A stretch of DNA of 64,000 nt from Rhodococcus zopfii NBRC 100606 = JCM 9919 (GCF_001895025.1 NZ_BCXI01000027.1:1-64000); one strand, 5' to 3'. Shown: positions 32,767-41,890, counted from the first letter of the stretch. Notes: generated by a model not told the origin, from the letters alone. Program-made: numbers and translations.

Positions 32767-33681
32767 TCAGACGTCGTAGTCGACGACCACCGGCGCGTGA
32801 TCGCTCATCCTGCGATCCGCCGACGGTTCCCGGTCCGTGCCTGCGACGGTCGCGGTGCGCGCCAGGCCCGGAGTGGCGAGGTGGTAGTCGATCCGCCATC
32901 CGACATCGTTGGTGAACGACTCCCCCATCCACGACCACCACGAATACGGGCCGTCGACGCCCGGGTACCGGCTGCGGACGACTTCGACGAGGGTGCGCGG
33001 CGAGAGCAGCGAATCGAACCACGCGCGTTCCTCCGGCAGGAATCCCTCGGCCTGGTTGCTGCGCCGCCAGTTCCGCACGTCGTAGCGGGTGTGCGCGATG
33101 TTGAGGTCGCCCATCAACAGCAGTTCCCGGCCCTGCGCACGCGCCGCACGCCGCGACCGCGTCAACTGCCGCGCGAACGCGGCGAGGAACCGCATCTTGC
33201 GGTCGTACCGGGCGCCGCCGTCCGGTGCCTCCCGCATGCGGCCCGGCTTCTGCAGGTGCGCCGGGAGGCCGCCTTTCGGCAGATACAGCGACGCGACGGT
33301 GAGCGGCGCCTCGGCCAGATCGACCTCGATGTACCGGCCCTGGCCGGCGAACTCCCCCAGGCCACGCGCCAGCGTCACCGGATCCAGGTCGAGCCGATCG
33401 GCGTGTTCCTCACCGGGTGCGCGCAGCAACGCGGTCCCGCTCCAGGTGCGCACCGCGGCGGGCGGTTGCGCGGTCAGGACGCCGACACCGTTGCGGCCGG
33501 CGAGGGTGCCCTCGTCGTAGGTGAAGTGGTACTTGCCGAACACGCCGGACGGAATCGCGGCGGCCGGGGCGCGGACCTCCTGCAACGCGACCACGTCGGG
33601 GTCACGTTCGCGCAGCCAGTCCTCGAATCCGCGCCGCTGCGCCGCGCGGATGCCGTTGATGTTGAAGGTCGCGATCCGCAC
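32767..33681 (-). CDS. xthA: Exodeoxyribonuclease III / AP endonuclease
   Basis: This 304-residue enzyme repairs abasic sites and 3'-blocked DNA ends. Family motifs are complete: MRIATFNINGIRA at the start, VVALQEVRAP with the metal-binding Glu, MGDLNIAHTRYDV with catalytic Asp and Asn, and the C-terminal RIDYHLATPGL and RRMSDHAPVVVDYDV with the catalytic His. It starts at GTG 33681, two bases after the stop of an alpha/beta hydrolase, at the end of a run that begins with imuA' and a LexA box. This may make it damage-inducible. Confidence 0.9.
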   Translation of the reverse strand: MRIATFNINGIRAAQRRGFEDWLRERDPDVVALQEVRAPAAAIPSGVFGKYHFTYDEGTLAGRNGVGVLTAQPPAAVRTWSGTALLRAPGEEHADRLDLDPVTLARGLGEFAGQGRYIEVDLAEAPLTVASLYLPKGGLPAHLQKPGRMREAPDGGARYDRKMRFLAAFARQLTRSRRAARAQGRELLLMGDLNIAHTRYDVRNWRRSNQAEGFLPEERAWFDSLLSPRTLVEVVRSRYPGVDGPYSWWSWMGESFTNDVGWRIDYHLATPGLARTATVAGTDREPSADRRMSDHAPVVVDYDV

Positions 33682-33683
33682 GG

Positions 33684-34442
33684 TCAGCCCATGAGGAACG
33701 GCAGCACAGCCGCCTCGAAATCGCGAAAGCGGTCCCGGTGGATGCTGTGCCCGCACGCGATGTCGCGGACAGCGCAGCTCGGTAGCGCCGCAGCGGCCTC
33801 GGCGAGCAGCCGCGGATCGACCAGGCTGCCGGGCCGCACACCGCGCAGGAACAGGGTCGGCGCGGCGGTGTCCGGCAGTCGCTGCCACCACCGCTGATCC
33901 GGGGTGTGGAACTGTTCGATGGCCGAGGCGGTCATGGTCCGGTCGAACGCGATCGCCGCGCGCGGGTTCCGCACCAGACTGCTGGTGGCGTGCCACAGCT
34001 CCGCGACGGTGGGCCGGCGGGACGCGAGCACGGGGATCGGATCGCCGGTGCGCAGCGGCAGCGGCGACTCCTCGAGCACGAGACGGCGCACCAGGTCCGG
34101 GCGGTCCTGCGCGATGAGCGAACCGGTCCGGCCGCCGAGCGAGTGACCGACCAGGTCGACGGTGTCGAAGTTCAGGTGGTCGCACAAACCCGTGATGTCG
34201 GCGGCGAACTCGCCGAACCGGTACGACCCGGCCCGGGCGCTGCGTCCGTGTCCGCGCAGGTCGACCGCGACGACCCGTCGTCCGGCGGCGACGAGACTGC
34301 GTGCGAATCGGTCCCAGGTGCGGCTGTCGCCGCCCATGCCGTGCACCAGCACTACCGGCACGGGGTGGGTGCGGGCGCGCCCCGCCGAGTCGCGGTAGGC
34401 GATCGCCACACCGTTCGGCTCGGCTGTCAACACGGTTTCCAC
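33684..34442 (-). CDS. Alpha/beta hydrolase, unknown substrate
   Basis: This 252-residue protein has HGMGGDSRTW (oxyanion loop), the nucleophile elbow VGHSLGGRTGSL, and a C-terminal ACGHSIHRDRF with the catalytic His. The substrate is not evident. It begins with GTG 15 bases after imuB and ends two bases before xthA, so it is embedded in a DNA-repair run without an obvious repair role. Confidence 0.85.
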   Translation of the reverse strand: METVLTAEPNGVAIAYRDSAGRARTHPVPVVLVHGMGGDSRTWDRFARSLVAAGRRVVAVDLRGHGRSARAGSYRFGEFAADITGLCDHLNFDTVDLVGHSLGGRTGSLIAQDRPDLVRRLVLEESPLPLRTGDPIPVLASRRPTVAELWHATSSLVRNPRAAIAFDRTMTASAIEQFHTPDQRWWQRLPDTAAPTLFLRGVRPGSLVDPRLLAEAAAALPSCAVRDIACGHSIHRDRFRDFEAAVLPFLMG

Positions 34443-34457
34443 GGATACCGAGCCTAC

Positions 34458-36038
34458 TCAGTCGTAGACCCCCTCCACCTTCCAGCCGTCCGACGTGTGG
34501 ATCACCAGCAGCGCCCGCGACCCGTCGAGCAGCACCTGCAGTCGCGCCACCGTCCGGGCCGCGGCCGGATCCCACCAGTATTCGTCGACCGGCCACGGAC
34601 CGGCCCAGCCCACCACCGGCCATCCCCGGCTTCCCCACCGTAGATGCGCCGGCGCCTCGTTCAGCAGCCCTCGCTCGGTCACCGTGACCGCGTCTCCCGC
34701 GTCGTCGAGCAGCGAGATCGACGGAGGGGCGGTCAGCACCATCGCCGGGGCGGGGGGCGGGAGCCGGCCCGGCCACGGCGCCTCCGGGTCCGACGCGGGA
34801 ACCTGTTCGTCTCCGACCGGAACCAGGGTGATCCGTTCGGCCGGGCCGCGACCGCCGCTGAGCACCCCCATCAGCACGGCTTCACCGCCGAGCAGGCCCT
34901 GCACCCGCACCAGCGCGCGGCGGGCCCGTTCGTCCTCGTCGCCGACGCCGCCCCACAACCCCGGTTGCAGCGCACCGGCCGACACCACCTCCACCGGGTC
35001 CAGTCGCAGCAGCTCGATGCCGGTATCGAGGTCCACCGCGGGCCGGTCCCTGCTCCGCCCGGTGAGCCAGCCGTCGAGTTGCCAGCGCACCCGGTCGGCG
35101 GTGCCGTCGGGGGTCAGCGGCTCGGCGCAACGCCAGGTCCGGGCCAGCTCCTCGCCGTTGCCGGTGCGCGCCGCCACCAGCAGCCGGGTACACGCGACCC
35201 CGGCCGCCGCGAGGCGCACGTGCAGCAGTTCGGCGAGGGCGCGGCCGGCGAACGCGGCCGCGTCGACCCGGTCCAGCGGCGGATCGCAGCGCTGTTCGAC
35301 GGTCAGGTCCGGGGGCAACTCCCGACCGGACGGGGGCCGCTCCGGATGTCCCCGCGCGGTGCGGTGTGCCGCGACCGCGTCGGTCCCGAAACGGGAAGCG
35401 ACGTCCCCGGCCGGCAGTGCGGCGAAGGCTCCGATCGTGCGCAACCCGAGACGACGCAGCAGATCGACCAGTTCCTCGCGTTCCGGTGCCGCCAGGGACG
35501 GTTCGACAGACAACTCGGAAATCGGCAGCGGAGCAAGGAATTCTGCTCCCTTCCCCGGGGGTACCAATGTCCCGTGGCGCGCCGCGAGCACCGCGGTGGA
35601 CAGTTCGTCGGCGACCCCCACCTGACATTCGACCCCGAGAGCGGCGACCTCGTCGACCAATCGTTCCCCGGCGGCCTCCTCCGAACCGAACCAGCGGACG
35701 ACGCCGCGGGCGGCGAGCACCACCAGGCCCGGGCGGAGCACCTCGACACCGGGCGCGGTCGCGTCGACCGCCTCCACCACCGGTTCGAACAGTCGCGCAT
35801 CGCGACTCGGATCCGACTGCAGCACACATAGCTCCGGGCATCTCCCCTGAGCTTCGCGGCGCCGCAGACCGCGGCGCACGCCGGCCGCGCGGGCGGTCGC
35901 CGAGCACGCGAGCACCCGGTTCGCCGACATCACCGCGACCGGTTCCGTCGCGGGCAGGTCCGCCGCCGCGGCCGCGGCGACCGCGGGCCAGTCCGGACAC
36001 CACAGGGCCAGCACCCGCGCCGGTTCGCGGGTGCTCAC
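34458..36038 (-). CDS. imuB: ImuB, Y-family polymerase-like mutasome protein
   Basis: This 526-residue protein is the adaptor of the ImuA'-ImuB-DnaE2 mutasome, which carries out damage-induced translesion synthesis. It starts LALWCPDWPAVAAAAAADLPATEPVAVMSANRVLACSATARAAGVRRGLRRREAQGRCP-like sequence typical of ImuB/DinP-like proteins, and it lacks the paired catalytic acidic residues of active Y polymerases, as known for ImuB. The start is GTG 36038, overlapping the imuA' stop by four bases. The gene order matches M. tuberculosis Rv3395c-Rv3394c. No dnaE2 lies in the window. Confidence 0.88.
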   Translation of the reverse strand: MSTREPARVLALWCPDWPAVAAAAAADLPATEPVAVMSANRVLACSATARAAGVRRGLRRREAQGRCPELCVLQSDPSRDARLFEPVVEAVDATAPGVEVLRPGLVVLAARGVVRWFGSEEAAGERLVDEVAALGVECQVGVADELSTAVLAARHGTLVPPGKGAEFLAPLPISELSVEPSLAAPEREELVDLLRRLGLRTIGAFAALPAGDVASRFGTDAVAAHRTARGHPERPPSGRELPPDLTVEQRCDPPLDRVDAAAFAGRALAELLHVRLAAAGVACTRLLVAARTGNGEELARTWRCAEPLTPDGTADRVRWQLDGWLTGRSRDRPAVDLDTGIELLRLDPVEVVSAGALQPGLWGGVGDEDERARRALVRVQGLLGGEAVLMGVLSGGRGPAERITLVPVGDEQVPASDPEAPWPGRLPPPAPAMVLTAPPSISLLDDAGDAVTVTERGLLNEAPAHLRWGSRGWPVVGWAGPWPVDEYWWDPAAARTVARLQVLLDGSRALLVIHTSDGWKVEGVYD

Positions 36039-36829
36039 AATGCCACCGGGCGGTCCGGCCGGCGCGACGAGTCGCCGCGATCCGCGTGCATCCATTCGAT
36101 CCGGGTGCGAGTGGCACACACATCCATCCGGGTGGTCCGCGCCGGGAACGCCCGCCCCTGGGCCCGCACCGACAGCCGGGTGCCGCACAACCGGCCACGG
36201 CCCACCTCGAGCCCCTCGTAGCCGCTGACCTGCGCGTCGAGTCGAACCTGCGCCCCGTCCCACCGGCCGTCGACGACGACCAGCACCGCCCCCTTGCTGC
36301 GGGCGCGGGCGGCCACGGCCCGGGTCCGCGACGGCGGCACCGCGATCCCGCCGAGACCGAGGATCACCAGGTCCATGCCGTCGAGCAGGACCGCCGCGAT
36401 CTCCACCGGATCGGGGCCGGGATCGGGAATCACGGCGACCCGCTGCAGCTGCGCTCCCATTTCCGCGGCGGCGAGCAGACTCAGCCGACGGTGGCCGATC
36501 ACGGCGGCGTGCCCTCCCGCAGCGGTCGCCGAGGCGAGAATCCCGATCAGCAACGACGTTGCCCCCGAGACGGATACGACGGAACCGCGGACGAGGCCAC
36601 CCTGGGGCAGCACCTCGGCGAGCGGTTCCGGGACCGGCAGCAATCGGTCGGCGGGTACGGCGACGGGAGCAACGACGCGTTCCGCCTCCCCGCGCGCGGG
36701 TATCGCGGCCATCCGTCGGCGCAGCGACTCGAGCCGCTCCTGCCGGGACAGTCTTTCCGCACCGTCGAGCGGGAACTCGGCGAGCTCACCCACATGCACC
36801 CCTTCGTCATCTGCCGGTCGTGCGCACAC
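36035..36829 (-). CDS. imuA': ImuA', mutasome accessory protein
   Basis: This 264-residue RecA-like protein works with ImuB and DnaE2 in induced mutagenesis. It has a RecA-type core (LAEVLPQGGLVRGSVVSVSGATSLLIGILASATAAGGHAAVIG), but the Walker A is degenerate (SGATSLL). A LexA box is placed 44 bases upstream. The GTG at 36829 is used as start and has no strong ribosome site, so a nearby downstream GTG is possible. It is divergent from the Ser/Thr kinase. Confidence 0.85.
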   Translation of the reverse strand: MCARPADDEGVHVGELAEFPLDGAERLSRQERLESLRRRMAAIPARGEAERVVAPVAVPADRLLPVPEPLAEVLPQGGLVRGSVVSVSGATSLLIGILASATAAGGHAAVIGHRRLSLLAAAEMGAQLQRVAVIPDPGPDPVEIAAVLLDGMDLVILGLGGIAVPPSRTRAVAARARSKGAVLVVVDGRWDGAQVRLDAQVSGYEGLEVGRGRLCGTRLSVRAQGRAFPARTTRMDVCATRTRIEWMHADRGDSSRRPDRPVAL

Positions 36830-36872
36830 GACCCACCGACACCACGGGGAAGACGCGGTTCAGTCACAACTG

Positions 36873-36888
36873 TCGAACATATTTTCGA
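36873..36888 (-). promoter_or_regulatory. LexA (SOS) box of the imuA'-imuB unit
   Basis: Read on the plus strand the site is TCGAACATATTTTCGA, one base from the consensus TCGAACnnnnGTTCGA. It lies 44 bases upstream of the imuA' start and 70 upstream of the divergent kinase. SOS control of imuA'-imuB is established in mycobacteria. Confidence 0.8.
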
Positions 36889-36957
36889 ACCTTTTCAGTA
36901 GACCCGATCTTGGGGTGGGTCGTCAAGCGAGGAAGTCCCCGCGCATCCACTACTCTC

Positions 36958-38139
36958 GTGAAGGTGGCGAAACAGGAGCGAGTGGGGAGGGTCGTAGGCC
37001 CGGATCACCTGGTGGCCGGACGCTACCGGCTCGATTCCAAGCTCGGCGGCGGCGGGATGGGTGCTGTGTGGCTCGCCCACGACACCCGGCTCGGCCGCGA
37101 CGTCGCCGTCAAACAGGTCGTCTCCACAGCGGACCTGCACCCCGAGGCCGCCGACGAGGTCCGGCGCCGCACACTGCGCGAAGGACGGATCGCCGCGCAG
37201 CTCACGCACGAGCACGCCATCGGAATGTACGACGTGGCCCTCGACGCGGGCGAGCCGTGGCTGGTCATGGAGTATCTGCCGTCCCGCAGCATCGCCCAGG
37301 TGTTGAACGCCGTCGAGACACTGCCTCCGTACGAGGTCGCGCAGATCGGGGCGGACGTCGCCGACGCTCTGGCCGCCGCGCACGCCGTGGGCATCGTGCA
37401 CCGGGACATCAAGCCCGGCAACATCCTCGTCGCCGAACGCGGCCACGAACTCGGCATCGTGAAGATCAGCGACTTCGGCATCGCCCTGGCGAAGGGCGAC
37501 TCCGATCACTCCGGTGTGATCGCCGGTACCCCCGCGTACTTCGCGCCCGAAGTGGCGCGCGGCAACGACCCCACCGAGGCCAGCGACGTGTTCTCCCTCG
37601 GCGCGACCCTCTACACGACCATCGAGGGCCAGCCCCCGTTCGGTTACGAGGCCGACTCGATCGCACTGCTGCACCGCGTCGCACGCGCCGAGATCATCCC
37701 TCCGACCCGAACCGGCCCCCTCACCGACGTCCTGCTCGCCATGCTCGAACCCGACCCGGCCCGCCGCCCGACGATGGCGCAGGCCCGCGACCGGCTCGCC
37801 GCCGTCGCCCTCGGTCCGGGCATGGATCCCGCACTGCTGCGCGGGCGTCCGATCCTGTCCGAGGACGGTTCGATTCCCCGGTGGGCGCAGCGGTCCACAC
37901 CCATCGCCGGGCCCCGGCCGCGCGGCTCGATCGTCGACCGGCCCGCACCTTCGCGGGCGACGGCGTCGCGTGGGCTTCCCCGGCCGGCGGACCTCATGGA
38001 CAAGCTGCTCCCGCGTGGCCCCGTGCCGCAGGATCCCACGGAACGGCTCGTCGCATACGCGCCGCTGGCGATGGCGGCGATGGTCGCGCTGGTTGTGCTC
38101 GCACTCGTGGTGGCACTGATCATCGCCGTGATCGTCTGA
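36958..38139 (+). CDS. Membrane-anchored serine/threonine protein kinase
   Basis: This protein of about 393 residues is a Hanks-type kinase. It has GRYRLDSKLGGGGMGAVWLAHD (glycine loop), VAVKQV (ATP lysine), HRDIKPGNIL (catalytic loop), ISDFGIA (DFG) and GTPAYFAPEVARG (activation segment). The C-terminus is one membrane helix (LAMAAMVALVVLALVVALIIAVIV) that ends the protein, so there is no outside sensor domain such as PASTA. Its juxtamembrane region is Pro/Arg rich. The start is unsure: GTG 36958 is used, GTG 36964 is close. Targets are unknown. Confidence 0.88.
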   Translation: MKVAKQERVGRVVGPDHLVAGRYRLDSKLGGGGMGAVWLAHDTRLGRDVAVKQVVSTADLHPEAADEVRRRTLREGRIAAQLTHEHAIGMYDVALDAGEPWLVMEYLPSRSIAQVLNAVETLPPYEVAQIGADVADALAAAHAVGIVHRDIKPGNILVAERGHELGIVKISDFGIALAKGDSDHSGVIAGTPAYFAPEVARGNDPTEASDVFSLGATLYTTIEGQPPFGYEADSIALLHRVARAEIIPPTRTGPLTDVLLAMLEPDPARRPTMAQARDRLAAVALGPGMDPALLRGRPILSEDGSIPRWAQRSTPIAGPRPRGSIVDRPAPSRATASRGLPRPADLMDKLLPRGPVPQDPTERLVAYAPLAMAAMVALVVLALVVALIIAVIV

Positions 38140-38151
38140 ACAACCGGGCGC

Positions 38152-38820
38152 TCAGTCGATCCGGCGACGGTGCGCCCAGCGGGTCAGCGCGTTCCGGTTC
38201 GACTGCTGCGTCTTGCGCAGCACGTTCGAGGCGTGGCTCTCCACGGTCTTGACCGAGATCACCAGTTCCTCGGCGATCTCCCGATAGGTGTACCCGCGCG
38301 CGAGCAGCCGCAGCACCTCGAGTTCGCGCGGGGTCAGCGAATCGAGTTCGGGATCCAGCGGCGGCTCCGGCACGCTGGACCGTCCGGTGAACGAATCCAG
38401 CACGAATCCCGCCAGTCGGGGGCTGAACACCGCGTCACCACCGGCCACCCGCCGGACCGCGTCCGCCAGCTCGGTACCCGAGATCGTCTTGGTGACGTAT
38501 CCGCGCGCGCCGGCACGGATCACCGCGATCACGTCCTCCGCCGCGTCGGACACGCTCAACGCCAGGCACACGGGCCCGGGCGCGATGCGGCCGAGCACGG
38601 CGACTCCCCCACCGTCGGGCATGTGCACGTCGAGCAACACCACGTCGGGACGGGAGGCGTCGATCCCCGCGACCGCTTCGGCGACCCCGCCGGCCTCCCC
38701 CACGATCTCCATGTCCGCCTCGTGCCCCAGTTCGGTGCGCACACCGGACCGGAACACGGCGTGGTCGTCGACCAGAAAGACACGGAAGGACTGTGCAGCG
38801 GGGGCGACGGGCGACGTCAC
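38152..38820 (-). CDS. NarL/LuxR-type response regulator
   Basis: This 222-residue regulator has a receiver domain with FLVDDH, the phospho-Asp in VVLLDVHMPDG and the conserved Lys in YVTKTISG. A LuxR helix-turn-helix follows (DSLTPRELEVLRLLARGYTYREIAEELVISVKTVESHASNVLRK). It starts at GTG 38820, overlapping the sensor kinase stop by four bases, and so is the partner of that kinase. Confidence 0.92.
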   Translation of the reverse strand: MTSPVAPAAQSFRVFLVDDHAVFRSGVRTELGHEADMEIVGEAGGVAEAVAGIDASRPDVVLLDVHMPDGGGVAVLGRIAPGPVCLALSVSDAAEDVIAVIRAGARGYVTKTISGTELADAVRRVAGGDAVFSPRLAGFVLDSFTGRSSVPEPPLDPELDSLTPRELEVLRLLARGYTYREIAEELVISVKTVESHASNVLRKTQQSNRNALTRWAHRRRID

Positions 38821-40124
38821 TGGGTGTGCTCCTCGGGTTGGGATTCGGTCGCCTGCCACTCTAGGTGCGGGTCCGTCGCCGGCGCCGAACCACCGCGAGG
38901 CATATGTATCCGGATTTCGGTGCCCTTCCCGAGCTCCGACTTCACCACCACCCGGCCGCCACGCCGCTCGATCCGCGCCCGGATCGACTTGGCCAACCCC
39001 TGCCGGTCCTCCGGAACCAGGTCCGGATCGAAGCCCACTCCACGGTCGCGGACGAACACGCTCACCTCGTCCGGCTCGGCCTCGGCGAACAGGTCGACGC
39101 TGTCCACCCCGGCGTGCTTGGCGGAGTTGACGAGCGCTTCGCGGGTCGCCCCCAGCACCGCGGTGAACGATTCCGCGGGCAGGTCGTCGTCGTCACCGGG
39201 CGCGACGTCACCGACGATGACCGGCGTGACGGACACTCCGTGCTGGTCCTCGACCTCACCGGCGATGGTGCGCAACGCCTCGGCGAGGCTGGTGCGAGGG
39301 CTCTCCCCACCGCCGAACAGCCAGCGCCGCAGCTCCCGTTCCTGGCTGCGGGCCAGCCGCACCACCTCCTGCGAATCGCCGGCCTGCTTCTGGATCAGCG
39401 CCAGCGTCTGCAGCACCGAATCGTGCAGATGCGACGCGATCTCCTCACGTTCCTCGTTGCGGACGCGGGCTGCGCGTTCCTGCTCGAGCGCCCGCCACAT
39501 GCGAACCCACAGCGGCACCGACAGCAGCCCGGCCCCGAGGAGGGTCACCACCACCGCGAGCAACGACGACCGCAACGCAGCGACATCGACCTGGGCGAGG
39601 ATCACCACACCGAGACCGGTGACGATGAGGGTCAGGCCGCCGAGGACCCGCGCCCACGTCAGGACGGTGGGTCTGGCCGGCAACCCCAGGACCGACCGCG
39701 GCCCGTCGACGTCGAACTCACGCCACACCAGGGCAGCGCCCACCGCGACCACGACGACCGGCGCGATCACCGATGCCGCGCCCCCGTTCAGCAGCCACGA
39801 CAACCCGGCGGCCAGTCCCAGCCCGATGACCGCCAGGCCCAGCGCCCGGCGGCGCTCGGTCGGCGATGGTCGCTCGGTGTCGGAGCCCTGCGCCACGAAC
39901 GCCCACAGCAGGCCGTATGCGACGATGCCGACCCCGAGCGCGGCGAGCACCGTGAACGCAACCCGCACCTTCATCACGTCCACGTCGAGGTGGTCGGCGA
40001 GACCGCCGGCCACACCGCCCACGACACGGCCCCCGACGCGGCGTTCGAGTCGGGGGACGGGCACGGGAAGGTTTGCTACCGGCTGCACATATCCGATACT
40101 GGCACGCGATCGGCACCCCGGCAT
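38817..40124 (-). CDS. PspC-domain sensor histidine kinase
   Basis: This 435-residue sensor begins with a PspC domain (VPRLERRVGGRVVGGVAGGLADHLDVDVMKVRVAFTVLAALGVGIVAYGLLWAF), has several membrane helices, then a HisKA_3 region with the phospho-accepting His in EIASHLHDSVLQTLALIQKQ. The ATP-binding domain shows ALVNSAKHAGV (N box) and VRDRGVGFD (G1). PspC-kinases of actinobacteria are thought to sense envelope stress. The ATG at 40124 is used; a GTG at 40088 would shorten it by 12 residues. It is divergent from a second PspC gene. Confidence 0.9.
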   Translation of the reverse strand: MPGCRSRASIGYVQPVANLPVPVPRLERRVGGRVVGGVAGGLADHLDVDVMKVRVAFTVLAALGVGIVAYGLLWAFVAQGSDTERPSPTERRRALGLAVIGLGLAAGLSWLLNGGAASVIAPVVVVAVGAALVWREFDVDGPRSVLGLPARPTVLTWARVLGGLTLIVTGLGVVILAQVDVAALRSSLLAVVVTLLGAGLLSVPLWVRMWRALEQERAARVRNEEREEIASHLHDSVLQTLALIQKQAGDSQEVVRLARSQERELRRWLFGGGESPRTSLAEALRTIAGEVEDQHGVSVTPVIVGDVAPGDDDDLPAESFTAVLGATREALVNSAKHAGVDSVDLFAEAEPDEVSVFVRDRGVGFDPDLVPEDRQGLAKSIRARIERRGGRVVVKSELGKGTEIRIHMPRGGSAPATDPHLEWQATESQPEEHTQ

Positions 40125-40133
40125 CGGGGATCG

Positions 40134-40186
40134 ACCCTGATCCGCGGGGCTGCCGCGGGTTCGGAAGATCAGGGTTCGCCCCTGAT
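40134..40186. promoter_or_regulatory. Candidate operator between the PspC kinase and PspC protein genes
   Basis: An inverted repeat ATCAGGG-TTCGC-CCCTGAT occupies 40168-40186, and a further half-site ACCCTGAT lies at 40134-40141. All three CCCTGAT half-sites lie in the 95-base divergent promoter region. This is a good candidate binding site for the response regulator, as inference. Confidence 0.5.
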
Positions 40187-40219
40187 GTGTCGACGGCGCG
40201 CGGGCGACAGGATGAGTCC

Positions 40220-41632
40220 ATGAACTCGCGCAGCTTTCACGAGCAGCTTTCGGACATGTGGCGCACCCGTCCGGTGCGCTTGCCAGATCAGGGCCACGTC
40301 GCCGGCGTGTGTGCCGGCATCGGAGTTCGGTACGGCGTCGATCCGGTGCTGATCCGGGTGGCGTTCGTGGTGTCCACCATCTTCGGTGGCGCGGGCATCG
40401 TCCTGTATCTGGCGTGCTGGGTCCTGCTCGCCCGCTACGGCGATCCGGTCTCCCCCGTCGAGTCCCTCGTCGGGCGCGGCCACAGCGCCGACTCGAACAC
40501 CAAGGTGATTGTCCTGCTGGTGGCGCTCGCCGTGGCCGCGAGTGCGCTCGGCCCGATGGGCTCCGGCCTCGGTGGTTCCGGATTCCTGAGCATGCTGCTG
40601 ATGCTCGGGGGTCTGTGGCTGCTGTACCTGCGCAAACCGGAGCCGCCGGTGCTGCCGGCCGCGCCGGGGTCGGTTTCCTTCCAGCAGAATCCGTTCCCCG
40701 ACTTCTCGTTCCCGCAGGCGCCGTACGCTCCGACACAGTTCACGCAGTCCCCGTTCGTGCAGGAACCGTACGCTGCCGGGGCAACCGCGCCCGCCGGACC
40801 GGCGGCGACCGACCCGAACTTCTGGGTCAAGAACGACGCCACCGGCACGGCCCCCGGCGAGCCGGCGGCACCCGCCGACGCCGTGCCGGCGGACGGGTCG
40901 CCCCCACTCGCGTCGTCGCCCACCGACGCGGCACGACCCGCGTCCGATCCGTTCGGCGCGACGGCGACGCCTCCGTCCTGGGACCCGCTGGGTGTTGCGC
41001 CGTTCGCATGGGATCTTCCCGAACCGGCTCCGGCCCGGACCCCCGCGCTGGAGCAGAAGCAGCCGCGCTCACGGCTGACGACGACGATCCTGGGCCTGGC
41101 GGTGCTCGCCGCCGCCGCGGCCGCGGCGGTCGCCGCCGCTACCGGTGTGGAATGGCTGACGCCGGCCCGGATCGGGGCGATCGCTCTCGCGGTCATCGGG
41201 CTGGGACTGTTGCTCGGTGCGTTCCTGCACCGCGGTCACGGCCTGCTGGTGGTGACCGGTCCGCTCATCGGGTTCGTGGTGCTGGCCTCGCTGGTCGGCC
41301 CCATCGACACCTCACGGTGGGGCCAGCAACAGCATGCCCCACGCACGACCGGCGAACTGCAGTCCGAGTACGCGGTCCAGATGGGCGAGCTCCAACTCGA
41401 TCTGCGCGGTCTCACCCTCACCGAGAATCGCACCGTCGCAGTCGAGAACCGCTTCGGCAATGCCCAGATCCTCCTGCCGCAGAATCTGGACGTCGAGATC
41501 ACCTGCACCGAACGTGCGTCCTCGCCGTGTGCCGCCCAGGGCTTCGACGGTGGCGCCGACGGCCGCGGCGGTCCCGTCCTGACCCTCGACATCGACACTG
41601 CTTTCGGAAACTCGGAGGTGCACCGTGGCTGA
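40220..41632 (+). CDS. PspC-domain membrane protein with LiaF-like C-terminus
   Basis: This 470-residue protein starts with a PspC domain (RLPDQGHVAGVCAGIGVRYGVDPVLIRVAFVVSTIFGGAGIVLYLACWVLLAR), then has a Pro/Ala-rich linker (about 165-300), more membrane helices (LTTTILGLAVLAAAAAAAVAAATG, IGAIALAVIGLGLLLGAFL, LLVVTGPLIGFVVLASLVG) and an outside beta-rich domain (GELQLDLRGLTLTENRTVAVENRFGNAQILLP) similar to cell-wall-active antibiotic response proteins (LiaF/YvqF). It likely senses or buffers envelope stress with the divergent kinase. The ATG has a weak AGGATG site. Confidence 0.85.
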   Translation: MNSRSFHEQLSDMWRTRPVRLPDQGHVAGVCAGIGVRYGVDPVLIRVAFVVSTIFGGAGIVLYLACWVLLARYGDPVSPVESLVGRGHSADSNTKVIVLLVALAVAASALGPMGSGLGGSGFLSMLLMLGGLWLLYLRKPEPPVLPAAPGSVSFQQNPFPDFSFPQAPYAPTQFTQSPFVQEPYAAGATAPAGPAATDPNFWVKNDATGTAPGEPAAPADAVPADGSPPLASSPTDAARPASDPFGATATPPSWDPLGVAPFAWDLPEPAPARTPALEQKQPRSRLTTTILGLAVLAAAAAAAVAAATGVEWLTPARIGAIALAVIGLGLLLGAFLHRGHGLLVVTGPLIGFVVLASLVGPIDTSRWGQQQHAPRTTGELQSEYAVQMGELQLDLRGLTLTENRTVAVENRFGNAQILLPQNLDVEITCTERASSPCAAQGFDGGADGRGGPVLTLDIDTAFGNSEVHRG

Positions 41633-41885
41633 CTTCGACACCGACTACACCGGATCCGGACCCGACGAAACCGACGCGGCCCGGTCGCGCCGGCGGGGCC
41701 CGTCGATCCTGCTGCTGCTGGCCGCGATCGCTGCGCTGGCGGTCAGCGGATGGGCGCTCATCGGCCCGTTCTCCCTGGACCCGCTCGCGAACGTCGAGTT
41801 CCGGTGGGTGTTCGTGGCCGTCGCCGTGGCGGTCGGCGCGGCACTCCTGTTCGCACCCGGTAAACGGTCCTGCCGGAAGGACTGA
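41625..41885 (+). CDS. Small membrane protein of the PspC operon
   Basis: This 86-residue protein has an acidic N-terminus, then RSRRRG and two membrane helices (SILLLLAAIAALAVSGWALIG and WVFVAVAVAVGAALLFAPG). It starts with GTG eight bases inside the end of the PspC gene, with GGAGG upstream, so it is coupled to it. Function is unknown; its position suggests an accessory part of the envelope-stress unit. Confidence 0.75.
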   Translation: MADFDTDYTGSGPDETDAARSRRRGPSILLLLAAIAALAVSGWALIGPFSLDPLANVEFRWVFVAVAVAVGAALLFAPGKRSCRKD

Positions 41886-41890
41886 AAAGC

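Noticed and set aside
34458-36038. Active DinB-type DNA polymerase IV
   Set aside because: The paired catalytic acidic residues of active Y-family polymerases are not visible, and the gene follows imuA', so it is ImuB.
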